A stretch of DNA of 64,000 nt from Brevibacillus brevis (GTDB lineage Bacteria; Bacillota; Bacilli; Brevibacillales; Brevibacillaceae): NCBI RefSeq assembly GCF_900637055.1, contig NZ_LR134338.1, positions 5,424,501 to 5,488,500 on the forward strand. The letters are read 5' to 3'. The position numbers and the translations under genes are program-made. The notes under the pieces are model-generated. The model had not been told where the DNA came from. It made no database searches and worked only from the letters and a program-made list of their open reading frames with translations. Positions within the stretch are counted from its first letter, which is position 1. Each line of letters begins with the position of its first letter. Of the stretch, positions 52,617 to 60,665 are shown piece by piece.

Positions 52617-52990
52617 CGATATCCCTCCGTCCACACAAGTTCATGCTAATAGAGAAATAAAAGCATCAAATATGTAGATCTCCCTATGCACATCAAAAGC
52701 CATAGTAGATTTATTATACAGAAATTTCCTCCTTTTAAATATAAATCAATTACATACATGACGATAGGGATTTGAAGGTTAGGGATAAAAATAACAGGGT
52801 AAAAAATCTAGAAAATTTGATAAAACTAGGGGTCGAAGCTCTCAATTTGGAGTCGCAAGAGGAAAAGAAGGATAAAGAGCCGAACGAAAATCAGGGTACA
52901 TGCCTGAAATTCGGTCGACTCAACGGTCAACTTATTTTGTTAAGTAGCAGATTTTGTACGGCAGCTGCGGACTATTTTTGTTTTCTGCAA
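52617..52990. other. 374-base gap between the defence-type gene and rlmD
   Basis: It must hold the promoter of the large gene on the minus strand, but no clean -35/-10 pair is called. A plus-strand frame from 52772 (KVRDKNNRVKNLENLIKLGVEALN) has no good binding site and runs across the rlmD end, so I do not call it a gene. It could be a remnant. Confidence 0.4.
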
Positions 52991-54421
52991 CTATTCCCTC
53001 ACCAGTAACACACAGCACTCCACATGCCCCGTATGCGGAAACATATCCACCGGCTGCACTTCCTTCACCTCATACCTCTCCGCAAGCACCTTCAAATCCC
53101 TCGCCAACGTAGAAGGATTACAAGAAACATAAACCACTCTCTCCGGCTGCATCTCCAAAATCGTCGTCAACAACGCCTCATCACAGCCTTTGCGCGGCGG
53201 GTCAACGACAATCACATCCGCCCGTATGCCCTTCTCCTTCCAAGCAGGAATGACAACCTCCGCAGGCCCTGCCTCAAACGTCGCATTCTCCACGCCATTC
53301 AACTGCGCATTCCGATTCGCATCCGCAATCGCTTCCGGCACTATCTCTACACCGTATACATGCTTGGACTTCTGCGCCAAAAAGAGCGAAATCGTCCCGA
53401 TACCACAATACGCATCAATCACCGTCTCCGTACCAGTCGCACCCGCATATTCCAGTGTCTTGTTATACAGCACCTCTGTCTGCGCAGGATTGACCTGATA
53501 AAACGACCGCGCCGAAATGGCAAACTTGATCGGACCGATATAATCGTAAATCACATCACTGCCCCAGAGCGTCACGGTCTTTTTGCCAAAAATAACATTG
53601 GTCTTATCCGGGTTGATGTTCTGCACGATACTCGTCACGCCAGCGACTTGTGCGCGAATCGCATCCACCAGCTGATTACGCTGCGGAATCTGCTCCTCTG
53701 TCGTTACGAGCACGACCATGACTTCCCCCGTCTTGACGCCAACCTTAACAACCACATGTCGCAGCAAGCCCGAATGGCGCACTTCGTCATAGGCCGTGAT
53801 ATTCAGCTTGGTCGCCGCCTGCTTCACGGCTGCCACTGCTTCATCATTCGCCTGATGCTGAATGAGGCATTCGTTCATGTCGATGATCGAGTGGGATTTC
53901 TCCGCGTAAAAGCCGCCGACCAACGCCCCGTTTTCCTCGCCGATCGGTACCTGAGCCTTGTTGCGGTAACGCCACGGATCACTCATGCCAAGTGTCGGAT
54001 GAACGGTAACGGCCCCTTCTCCTTCGACCTGGAAACCACCAATGCGCCGCAGGTTGTCCCGCACGATTTGCTGCTTGTGTCGCAGTTGCTCCTCGTATAC
54101 GAGATGCTGCAACGAACAGCCACCGCAACGGTCGTACAGCGGACAGGGCGGCTGGAAGCGATGGGTACTCGCTTCTACTACTTCTGTCAACTTGGCAAAG
54201 CCGAAGTTTTTCTTCACATGATCGACGCGCGCATGAACTCGCTCTCCTGCAAGCGCGCCATCTACGAACAGTGTATATCCTTCAATCCGGCCGACTCCTG
54301 CTCCTTCGTGGTTCAGTCCGGTTATCTCCACTTCCACGGTTTGTCCGACACGTACAGGGACGTCCAGCTCCACTTTGGCTGTCGGGTGCGGACCGCGCCG
54401 CTTCTTTGTTGTTTTCGCCAC
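52991..54421 (-). CDS. rlmD: 23S rRNA (uracil-5-)-methyltransferase, RlmD/RlmCD type
   Basis: A 476-residue enzyme of the RumA family. An N-terminal TRAM domain (about 15-80, VGQTVEVEITGLNHEGAGVG) binds RNA. The iron-sulfur cysteines are in PPCPLYDRCGGCSLQH. The SAM-binding part has DAYCGIGTISLFLA, and the catalytic end has VVDPPRKGCDEALL and YVSCNPSTLARDL. It methylates uracil in 23S rRNA. The GTG start has AAGGAG 9 bases upstream. Its C-terminus lies at the right border of the AT-rich island, opposite a fragment of a similar C-terminus. Confidence 0.94.
   Translation of the reverse strand: MAKTTKKRRGPHPTAKVELDVPVRVGQTVEVEITGLNHEGAGVGRIEGYTLFVDGALAGERVHARVDHVKKNFGFAKLTEVVEASTHRFQPPCPLYDRCGGCSLQHLVYEEQLRHKQQIVRDNLRRIGGFQVEGEGAVTVHPTLGMSDPWRYRNKAQVPIGEENGALVGGFYAEKSHSIIDMNECLIQHQANDEAVAAVKQAATKLNITAYDEVRHSGLLRHVVVKVGVKTGEVMVVLVTTEEQIPQRNQLVDAIRAQVAGVTSIVQNINPDKTNVIFGKKTVTLWGSDVIYDYIGPIKFAISARSFYQVNPAQTEVLYNKTLEYAGATGTETVIDAYCGIGTISLFLAQKSKHVYGVEIVPEAIADANRNAQLNGVENATFEAGPAEVVIPAWKEKGIRADVIVVDPPRKGCDEALLTTILEMQPERVVYVSCNPSTLARDLKVLAERYEVKEVQPVDMFPHTGHVECCVLLVRE
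53016..53026. repeat. candidate attachment repeat, rlmD copy
   Basis: CACTCCACATG here is identical to 49077-49087, in the same orientation, flanking the large defence-type gene. It lies within the last codons of rlmD. It could be an att core or simply conserved coding for HVEC. Confidence 0.5.
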
Positions 54422-54539
54422 TATCTATTGCTCCTTTTATCCTGCTCTATAGGTTTTCGTTTTCGCTCCAGGAAGCATGCAGGGATGCACTGCGAAAAGC
54501 GGCATCCCCACGGCTATTGCTATTCATTTTACTATCTTC

Positions 54540-55430
54540 TTACGGGACGAACAACTCGATATGCCCCGGCAACGCTTCCACCACGCAAGGCAGCTGTCCG
54601 CCCAGCTCACCGTCCAGATTGAGCTGAACCTTCTCTCCGCCCGGCGAAGTGGCTTTGATATAATCTGCCTGGAAATACAGGATGTTCGGGTCCTTCAGGT
54701 GCTCGCCGCGAACCGCCTGTGTGGCCAAGCGAATAAACTCCGCGATATTCGTCTTTTTCACGACGATGACATCCAGCTTGCCGTCTGACAAGTCTGCATC
54801 TGGAGCAAGCCAGTCGAAGCCGCCTACGGATCGGCTATTGGCGATGAGGAAAACCATGATTTCTTCATCCAACAGCACCTCTTTGCGACTCTCCAGACGA
54901 ACACGGATCGGGTGCAGCGACGGCAGCTTCTCCAAACCTTTGACGTAATACGCCATTTGTCCAATCAGCGTTTTCAGCTTGCTCGGGACCTCGTAGGTCA
55001 AATTCGTCAGCGAGCCGCCACCCGCTATATTCATGAAATAGCGGTTGTTGATGCGCCCCAGGTCAATGCGTTTCTTCTTGCCCTTGGCGACAATCTCCGT
55101 TGCACGAGTGATCGATTTCGGTATACCGACCGCCCGGGCAAAATCATTGCTCGTTCCGCAGGGGATTATTCCCAGAGATGGACGTGCTTTCTGCTCTGCC
55201 ATCCCATTGACTACTTCATATATGGTTCCATCTCCACCAGCGGCCAGGATGACGTCAAAACCGCGAGCTACTGCACGAGCAGCTTCTTCTGTCGCATCAT
55301 CTTCCCCTCTGGTCGCATAGCATGAAGTTTCATATCCGGCCGACTCCATTAAATCGAGGATTTCCGGCAATCGCCGACGCACGATCTCCCGGCCGGAGCT
55401 TGGATTGTAGATTAATCTGGCTCGTTTCAA
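54540..55430 (-). CDS. dagK: diacylglycerol kinase
   Basis: A 296-residue lipid kinase of the DAGK_cat family. It opens RARLIYNPSSGREIVRRRLP. The ATP-binding loop is ILAAGGDGTIYEVVNGM, and GIIPCGTSNDFARA is the catalytic block. It phosphorylates diacylglycerol to phosphatidate, which recycles lipids left by wall and lipoteichoic acid synthesis. TTG at 55430 is chosen, with AAGAAGGG upstream, and gives the usual family length. An ATG at 55496 has no binding site. It shares a strand and spacing with rlmD, a pairing seen in many Bacillota. Confidence 0.92.
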   Translation of the reverse strand: MKRARLIYNPSSGREIVRRRLPEILDLMESAGYETSCYATRGEDDATEEAARAVARGFDVILAAGGDGTIYEVVNGMAEQKARPSLGIIPCGTSNDFARAVGIPKSITRATEIVAKGKKKRIDLGRINNRYFMNIAGGGSLTNLTYEVPSKLKTLIGQMAYYVKGLEKLPSLHPIRVRLESRKEVLLDEEIMVFLIANSRSVGGFDWLAPDADLSDGKLDVIVVKKTNIAEFIRLATQAVRGEHLKDPNILYFQADYIKATSPGGEKVQLNLDGELGGQLPCVVEALPGHIELFVP

Positions 55431-55572
55431 GGCAGATCCCTTCTTCCTTCCCTCGCTCACGGGGGTACTCTCTTCCATCATATCCTGTATAGCCATTTTT
55501 GGGAATCGCTATGCTCCATATAGCGTGATAAGATAGAAAAAGATGGAAAACAAGGAGATAGGGGAGACGCTT

Positions 55573-56547
55573 GTGAAGAAGATCATCGTGGGAGTAGATG
55601 TGGGTGGCACTGCAATCAAGATGGCTTTGATTACGCCAGACGGCGAACTGGTTACAAAAACGCAAGAACCGACGCCTGTTTCGGACGGCGAGGATGGCAT
55701 TTTGCAAAAAGTCGTAGACATGTCTCATGATCTTCTTGCGCAGCATGACTATTCTCTTTCGCAAGTCTGCGGAATCGGTGTAGGCGTACCCGGCCCCGTA
55801 GATGGCGGGAAAGGAATCGTCTTCCAAGCGGTGAATCTTCACTGGCGCCAACCCGTTTTATTGAAGGAAAAATTGGAAGCCCTTACAGGTCTGCCAGTCG
55901 CGGTCGACAACGATGCCAATGTCGCAGCCCTCGGGGAAATGTGGCAAGGTGCAGGCCAAGGTGCGCAAGACCTCGTTCTCATTACACTCGGCACAGGTGT
56001 AGGTGGCGGCGTCATTTTGAATGGAAAGGTCATCCATGGCATCAACGGTGTGGGCGGCGAAATCGGGCACATTACCATGACCCCGGATAGCGGTGCCCCC
56101 TGCAATTGCGGCAAAACAGGTTGTCTGGAAACATATACGTCTGCGACTGCCATCATTCGTGAAGGGCGATTTGCAGCTACAAACGGATCAAGCCCGGCGC
56201 TTGCTGCTGTACTAGCCACCAAAGGAAACATTGCCGCCAAGGATGTCCTCGAAGCAGCTGTTGCAGGAGACGCAGCAGCTCTCGCGATTATCGATCAAGT
56301 GGCGCTCTATCTCGGCCTGGCTCTCTCTCATTTGGCGAATGTGCTCAATCCCGCGAAGTTTATGATCGGAGGAGGCGTCGCCGCAGCAGGAGAATTCCTT
56401 TTTTCCCGAATCCGTGAATCATTCAAACGCTTTGTTCCGTTCACCTACGTCGTCGAGTCCACAGAGATCGTTCCTGCCGAACTCGGCAATGATGCGGGTG
56501 TATACGGTGCAGGCTGGTTAATCCGTTCACAGATGAACGAATCCTGA
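55573..56547 (+). CDS. glcK: ROK family glucokinase
   Basis: A 324-residue sugar kinase. The phosphate loop is IIVGVDVGGTAIKMALI. GIGVGVPGPVD is the sugar-binding strand, followed by VDNDANVAALGEMW with the catalytic aspartate. GGEIGHITM and CNCGKTGCLE form the zinc-binding ROK motif. It phosphorylates glucose from ATP in glycolysis. GTG at 55573 follows GGGGAG by 6 bases; the longer frame from 55543 lacks such a site. A terminator follows. It is divergent from dagK. Confidence 0.94.
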   Translation: MKKIIVGVDVGGTAIKMALITPDGELVTKTQEPTPVSDGEDGILQKVVDMSHDLLAQHDYSLSQVCGIGVGVPGPVDGGKGIVFQAVNLHWRQPVLLKEKLEALTGLPVAVDNDANVAALGEMWQGAGQGAQDLVLITLGTGVGGGVILNGKVIHGINGVGGEIGHITMTPDSGAPCNCGKTGCLETYTSATAIIREGRFAATNGSSPALAAVLATKGNIAAKDVLEAAVAGDAAALAIIDQVALYLGLALSHLANVLNPAKFMIGGGVAAAGEFLFSRIRESFKRFVPFTYVVESTEIVPAELGNDAGVYGAGWLIRSQMNES

Positions 56548-56566
56548 TCGGGCACATAAAAAAATG

Positions 56567-56609
56567 GACGCTCCTGCACGTGAAGCCTCACAGCTAGAGC
56601 GTCTTTTTT
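56567..56609 (+). terminator. rho-independent terminator
   Basis: GACGCTC and GAGCGTC form a 7-bp stem with a long loop, followed by TTTTTT, after glcK and before the convergent transporter gene. Confidence 0.8.
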
Positions 56610-56618
56610 GGTATGACC

Positions 56619-57521
56619 TTATGAAGAAGCCTGCCTGGGTGCCAGCTCCGGCTCGCCGCCTTTCCCCGAAACAATCAGCGCAGCACCGACGAGCACTGCA
56701 CATCCCCCTAACAGCTGGAGCAGGCTAAATGCTTCGCCAAACAACATCGCAGAAAACCCAAACGTGACAACAGGCTCCAGCGTGCTTAGCACAGACGCTT
56801 TGGTTGACCCGATCAGTTGCAAGCCGCGGAAGAAAAAACTGATGGCGACCACCGTAGAAAAAACAACGATCCCCAGCAGCGCCCACCACCCTTGTACCGC
56901 AAAAGACAGATCAACCCCTCCGTCTTTTAGCGCAATGAAAAAAGTAGAAATGGTAGCAAACAGGGCGATGTACGCAGACGTTACATAGGACGAGACGCCT
57001 TTTACCACTCGATTCCCCACCACAATATAAACGGAGTAAAACAACGCCGCAGCAAGAGCCAGCAATACGCCAACCGGCTGAATCCCGCCAAATGACAAGC
57101 CGAGCACCAGTCCAAGACCAACGAGTGTAATCAGCATGGCGATGACCGTCTTTTTCGTCAACCGCTCCTTCTCGACGAAGTAGCTCAGTATGGCAACAAA
57201 CACCGGAAATGTGTACAGCAGCAAGGCCGCCATTGAGGTCGGGATGTACTGTACCGCAGAGAAAAAGCTAAGGGATTGCAGCGTGTACAAAATCCCTCCG
57301 AGACAAAACATCGCGAGCACCTGTTTTTTATCCAAGCGAAGCGACTCCTTGCGCCAGAGCAACAAACCAAAAAACAGGGCAGTCGCCAATAAAAACCGCA
57401 AAAACAAGAGCGTCGAAACAGACACACCCGCTTCGTATGCGTACACAGCAAAAATAGACATGACGCCAAAGCCAGCAGCCGATCCGAAAATATATAACAC
57501 ACCGACATACAGCGGATTCAC
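56619..57521 (-). CDS. EamA/DMT family membrane transporter
   Basis: A 300-residue protein with about ten membrane helices in two EamA repeats. The first repeat is SAAGFGVMSIFAVYA and onward. The helix segments YTLQSLSFFSAVQYIPTSMAAL and LQLIGSTKASVLSTLEPV, each at the end of a repeat, are family marks. It should export or import a small metabolite. The start is GTG with only a weak GGTGAAA upstream, so the start is less certain. Confidence 0.9.
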   Translation of the reverse strand: MNPLYVGVLYIFGSAAGFGVMSIFAVYAYEAGVSVSTLLFLRFLLATALFFGLLLWRKESLRLDKKQVLAMFCLGGILYTLQSLSFFSAVQYIPTSMAALLLYTFPVFVAILSYFVEKERLTKKTVIAMLITLVGLGLVLGLSFGGIQPVGVLLALAAALFYSVYIVVGNRVVKGVSSYVTSAYIALFATISTFFIALKDGGVDLSFAVQGWWALLGIVVFSTVVAISFFFRGLQLIGSTKASVLSTLEPVVTFGFSAMLFGEAFSLLQLLGGCAVLVGAALIVSGKGGEPELAPRQASS

Positions 57522-57586
57522 AACATTTCACCAGCTTTCTCGAAATGACAGCGACGAGTGACGCGACAGGTCTGAAAATTTTGCGA

Positions 57587-58768
57587 TCAGTGCTTTAACC
57601 CCGCCCCTTCTCTGCGGAATATGCGCGACGCGAGAAAAATAGTGAAGACTACATAGACAAGCAACGAGCCAATCCCCAGGAGCGCATGCACTGGGTCGAC
57701 CTTGCCGTAAAACACTTCCTTGGACAGGGCGACACCGTTGAACACGGGCATCACGTAGTAATGCGCGGGGATGTCGACCGGACTGACTGGCATCAGCATA
57801 TACGACGGGACCATCGCCAAAAATATGACAGCACTCATGTACGTCTGTCCCTCTTTAAAAGACTTGGCAACCGTACTCAAAACAAGCTCCAACCCTGCAA
57901 AAAATGCCGCCAGCAACAAAATCGTCACGATGAGGACCAACAAAGTGACAGGCGAGAAGAAGGCGAGTGTAAAATGATCTCCTTCCGTCCCCATTGGTCC
58001 CAGACGCATGGCCAGCGTGACAGAAATCAGCGATGCCACTGCCCCCATGATGCTCATGGTCATGACAGCCAACAGCTTTGCCGTGAGAATGTGCTGGGCT
58101 GCAATTGGCGCCGTCAGCAGCGATTCAAGCGTTCCCCGTTCTTTTTCACCGGCGACGAGATCATTCGCTGCGGCCATTCCCGCGGATGCGAGCGAGACTA
58201 CCAACATCAACGGAATGATGCCAGCCAGCATCCCTCCCGACTTCCTTTCCTCAGAGGCTGCATTTTGAAAGGTGGAGACAATCGGTTGAATCGTCTGCTC
58301 GGACAAGCCCGCTTGGTTCAACCTTTTCGCTACGACGTCTTTGCTATAAGCCTCAACTGTCTCCTCGATCAACGTACGAGCATAGACAGATTTTTGATTG
58401 GTGGAGTCATAGGCAACCAATAACTGCGCTGTTTTTCCCGCCGCAATCTCTTCATCGAAGCCAGCAGGAATCGTCAAAATGGCGCGCAGCTGACCTGCTT
58501 GCAGTGCCTGCTCCGGATTGGACGGCTCCAGGATTTGAACGGCTGGATTTTTCTGCAAAGCCGTAATCAATGAGGATGATCCTTGAACGGCTAACGGGAT
58601 GTACTCCCTCGCTTCTTTTTCCACATTGCTATAGGACGTTCCCAGCAAAAAGAAGACGAACGGAATGACGAGCAATGGCACCAGGAGCGTCCCCATCCAC
58701 GCCTTGCGATCGCGAAACAAGTCCATCAGCTCTTTTTTCAATACGGTCCAAACGACATGCGAGCCCAT
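57587..58768 (-). CDS. natB: ABC-2 permease, NatB-like
   Basis: A 393-residue membrane protein. The first helix is WMGTLLVPLLVIPFVFFLLG. A large external loop (about 45-180) comes next, and then five or six helices. The segment AAANDLVAGEKERGTLESLLTAP before helix 3 is typical of NatB and CcmB-like permeases. It should pair with the upstream ATPase to extrude sodium or a similar substrate. The start overlaps the NatA-type gene stop (TGATG), which implies coupling. Confidence 0.85.
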   Translation of the reverse strand: MGSHVVWTVLKKELMDLFRDRKAWMGTLLVPLLVIPFVFFLLGTSYSNVEKEAREYIPLAVQGSSSLITALQKNPAVQILEPSNPEQALQAGQLRAILTIPAGFDEEIAAGKTAQLLVAYDSTNQKSVYARTLIEETVEAYSKDVVAKRLNQAGLSEQTIQPIVSTFQNAASEERKSGGMLAGIIPLMLVVSLASAGMAAANDLVAGEKERGTLESLLTAPIAAQHILTAKLLAVMTMSIMGAVASLISVTLAMRLGPMGTEGDHFTLAFFSPVTLLVLIVTILLLAAFFAGLELVLSTVAKSFKEGQTYMSAVIFLAMVPSYMLMPVSPVDIPAHYYVMPVFNGVALSKEVFYGKVDPVHALLGIGSLLVYVVFTIFLASRIFRREGAGLKH

Positions 58769-59496
58769 CAGCCTTCGCTCCCTTCCACGACAGCCATGAA
58801 AATGTCGTCCAGATCCTCTGTCCCAAACTGCTCGCGCAACGCATCCAATCCCCCGGCGAACCGCAGCTTACCCTTGTGCATGAGCGCAACCCTTTTGCAC
58901 AGCTTGTTAATCTCGCCCATGTTGTGACTGGAGAACAGAATCGTCTTCCCCTCTTCTTGCAGCTTTCTGACCATTCTTCGAAAGATTGTGGCAGCCGTAA
59001 CATCCAGCCCTGTCGTCGGTTCATCCAGAAGAATGACATCGGGATCGTGTACGAGCGTCCGGGCAATCGCTACCTTTTGCTTCATTCCCCGGGAAAAGGC
59101 CCCCACTCGCCTGTCTAAAAAAACGTCCATCTCAAGCAGCCGGCTCAAACTATCAATGCGCTCCTCAAGCCTCGCTTGCTCCAATCCATATAAACGACCG
59201 AAGTACGCGATATTTTCCCGCGCTGTCAAACGGTTGTAGAGACCTACATCTCCCCCGAACAAGATGCCAATTCTGCGACGCACTTCAAGCGGTTGCTGTC
59301 GAACGGAAAACCCGCTAATCTCGATGTCTCCCTCGGTCGGGGTCAAAACCGTCGCCATCATGCGCATCGTCGTTGTCTTTCCCGCACCGTTTTCGCCGAG
59401 AAGTCCATATACCTCGCCTGCCTCGACCCGAAACGATACATGCTGGACCGCTGCGATCTCCTTAAATCGCTTGCTGACATCCTTGACCTCAATCAA
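58768..59496 (-). CDS. natA: ABC ATPase, NatA-like
   Basis: A 242-residue ATPase. Walker A is GENGAGKTTT, the signature is AFSRGMKQKVA, Walker B is VILLDEPTTGLD and the switch is SSHNMGEINK. It powers the NatB-like permease. Translation begins at TTG with GAGGAGGGG upstream. It lies 28 bases after a small gene of unknown function. The role in sodium extrusion is by family resemblance; the substrate is not proved. Confidence 0.88.
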   Translation of the reverse strand: MIEVKDVSKRFKEIAAVQHVSFRVEAGEVYGLLGENGAGKTTTMRMMATVLTPTEGDIEISGFSVRQQPLEVRRRIGILFGGDVGLYNRLTARENIAYFGRLYGLEQARLEERIDSLSRLLEMDVFLDRRVGAFSRGMKQKVAIARTLVHDPDVILLDEPTTGLDVTAATIFRRMVRKLQEEGKTILFSSHNMGEINKLCKRVALMHKGKLRFAGGLDALREQFGTEDLDDIFMAVVEGSEG

Positions 59497-59524
59497 CAGC
59501 AGCCCCTCCTCTCCCGTATTTTCT

Positions 59525-59989
59525 CTAGAATCGTACCTTCAGCAAGTACGACGCACGCTTTTCTCCTGTAAACGTCACCTGTACGACACCCGTCCGCCCA
59601 CGCAAAACCCGCGGTATAGCGCCAGTGACATGAAATTCCCGCCGTTTCTCATCGACTCGCGCGACAGACACGGAGCCTGGGGGCGAAAAGACCTTGTCGC
59701 CTTCCAGTGTGTAAAACGAAAGGGTGATTTCTCCCGCTTGCCCGTGGCCTTCTCCCGAAAAACGGATGATCTCCATCATTCCTGACACCGCCGACACTCC
59801 CGTGAGGTCAAACAACGGGTGACGCAGGTTCGCAAGCGTTTGCCCTTTTTTCCAGTCCTGCAAAAACGCATCAAACTCCTGCACAGCAACCATCCACGCC
59901 ACCGAGGAAGTCGTAGGGACATGCGAATGTATTGCACCAAAGACAAGCGCAGAAGACGTCATCACCAGTGGCAGCCAAATAGAAAACAT
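59525..59989 (-). CDS. hypothetical protein with an N-terminal hydrophobic segment
   Basis: A 154-residue protein. The start MFSIWLPLVMTSSALVFG is a signal peptide or a membrane anchor. The rest is beta-rich (EITLSFYTLEGDKVFSPPG and GVVQVTFTGEKRASYLL). I do not recognise it. GGAGGG precedes the ATG; the longer frame adds 15 residues. It precedes natA on the same strand by 28 bases and may belong to the operon. Confidence 0.6.
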   Translation of the reverse strand: MFSIWLPLVMTSSALVFGAIHSHVPTTSSVAWMVAVQEFDAFLQDWKKGQTLANLRHPLFDLTGVSAVSGMMEIIRFSGEGHGQAGEITLSFYTLEGDKVFSPPGSVSVARVDEKRREFHVTGAIPRVLRGRTGVVQVTFTGEKRASYLLKVRF

Positions 59990-60100
59990 GCTAATTCCCT
60001 CCAATAATTGGTTGCCCTTAGCATGCCCTATCAAAAGTTACCCGTATGTGTCTTTGGTGAATCAGAATCTTTTGACTTTAAAAACCGTTTCACTCCTATC

Positions 60101-60439
60101 CTACAGCGGATAACGCTCTTTCCACTTGGTCAAGGAAAAGCCTTCAAACAGCGCGACGAAAGCCTCCGTATCGTTAATATAATGACGGGTTTCTTTTGCT
60201 TCTGGATTTTTTTCCAGAAACAGAGTCGCTACCAAATGGCTGACAGGAACACCTTCTGCCTCTTGATCGTAAATGCCCCGTTCAGCGAGCACTTTGCCAA
60301 AATAACGCACATAGGTGACGGTTATGGTTTTTTCTTGACCGTTTTCTTGCCACGTAGAAATGGAACGATCAAATGTATCAGACGGTGAACCACCTTTTCC
60401 AGGTGCCACACTTTCTCCTGCAACAGAAATGAGCTTCAT
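60101..60439 (-). CDS. hypothetical protein, 112 residues
   Basis: A small soluble protein with AAAGGAGG upstream of its ATG, so probably a real gene. The sequence has a Gly/Pro-rich start (AGESVAPGKGGSPSDTF) and then an alpha/beta part (TITVTYVRYFGKVLAERGIY and HLVATLFLEKNP). It has no known motif or signal. It lies at a distance of about 110 bases from the next gene on its strand and is divergent from the sigma factor gene. Confidence 0.6.
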   Translation of the reverse strand: MKLISVAGESVAPGKGGSPSDTFDRSISTWQENGQEKTITVTYVRYFGKVLAERGIYDQEAEGVPVSHLVATLFLEKNPEAKETRHYINDTEAFVALFEGFSLTKWKERYPL

Positions 60440-60665
60440 GTACTTCCATCCTCCTTTTTATTCCTGTACGTTTCATTATAGGGGAGAGTGGAAATTGTTA
60501 CAAATTGCTTTGTCATCTGCCATTGGAAAACCCACTGCGTTTACTTGTTTGATACACTAAACAGAACGGTTAAAAAACTCCGAAATTTATTTCGCATCCC
60601 GTGTCAGAAAATCCGTGAACCCGAAGTCTACACAGTACATCAACAAATCACGAGGAGTTTTTGCG

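Noticed and set aside
52783-52805. Sequence like a split I-SceI site (TAGGGATAA ... TAACAGGGTAA)
   Set aside because: It differs from the real 18-bp site by extra bases in the middle; chance resemblance in AT-rich DNA.
52772-53008. Plus-strand frame after the island
   Set aside because: No good start site, and it runs into the rlmD end; too little evidence for a gene.
53024-54622. Long plus-strand open frame opposite rlmD
   Set aside because: It is antisense to a clear RlmD gene, has no family features and is rich in Arg and His as expected of a shadow frame.
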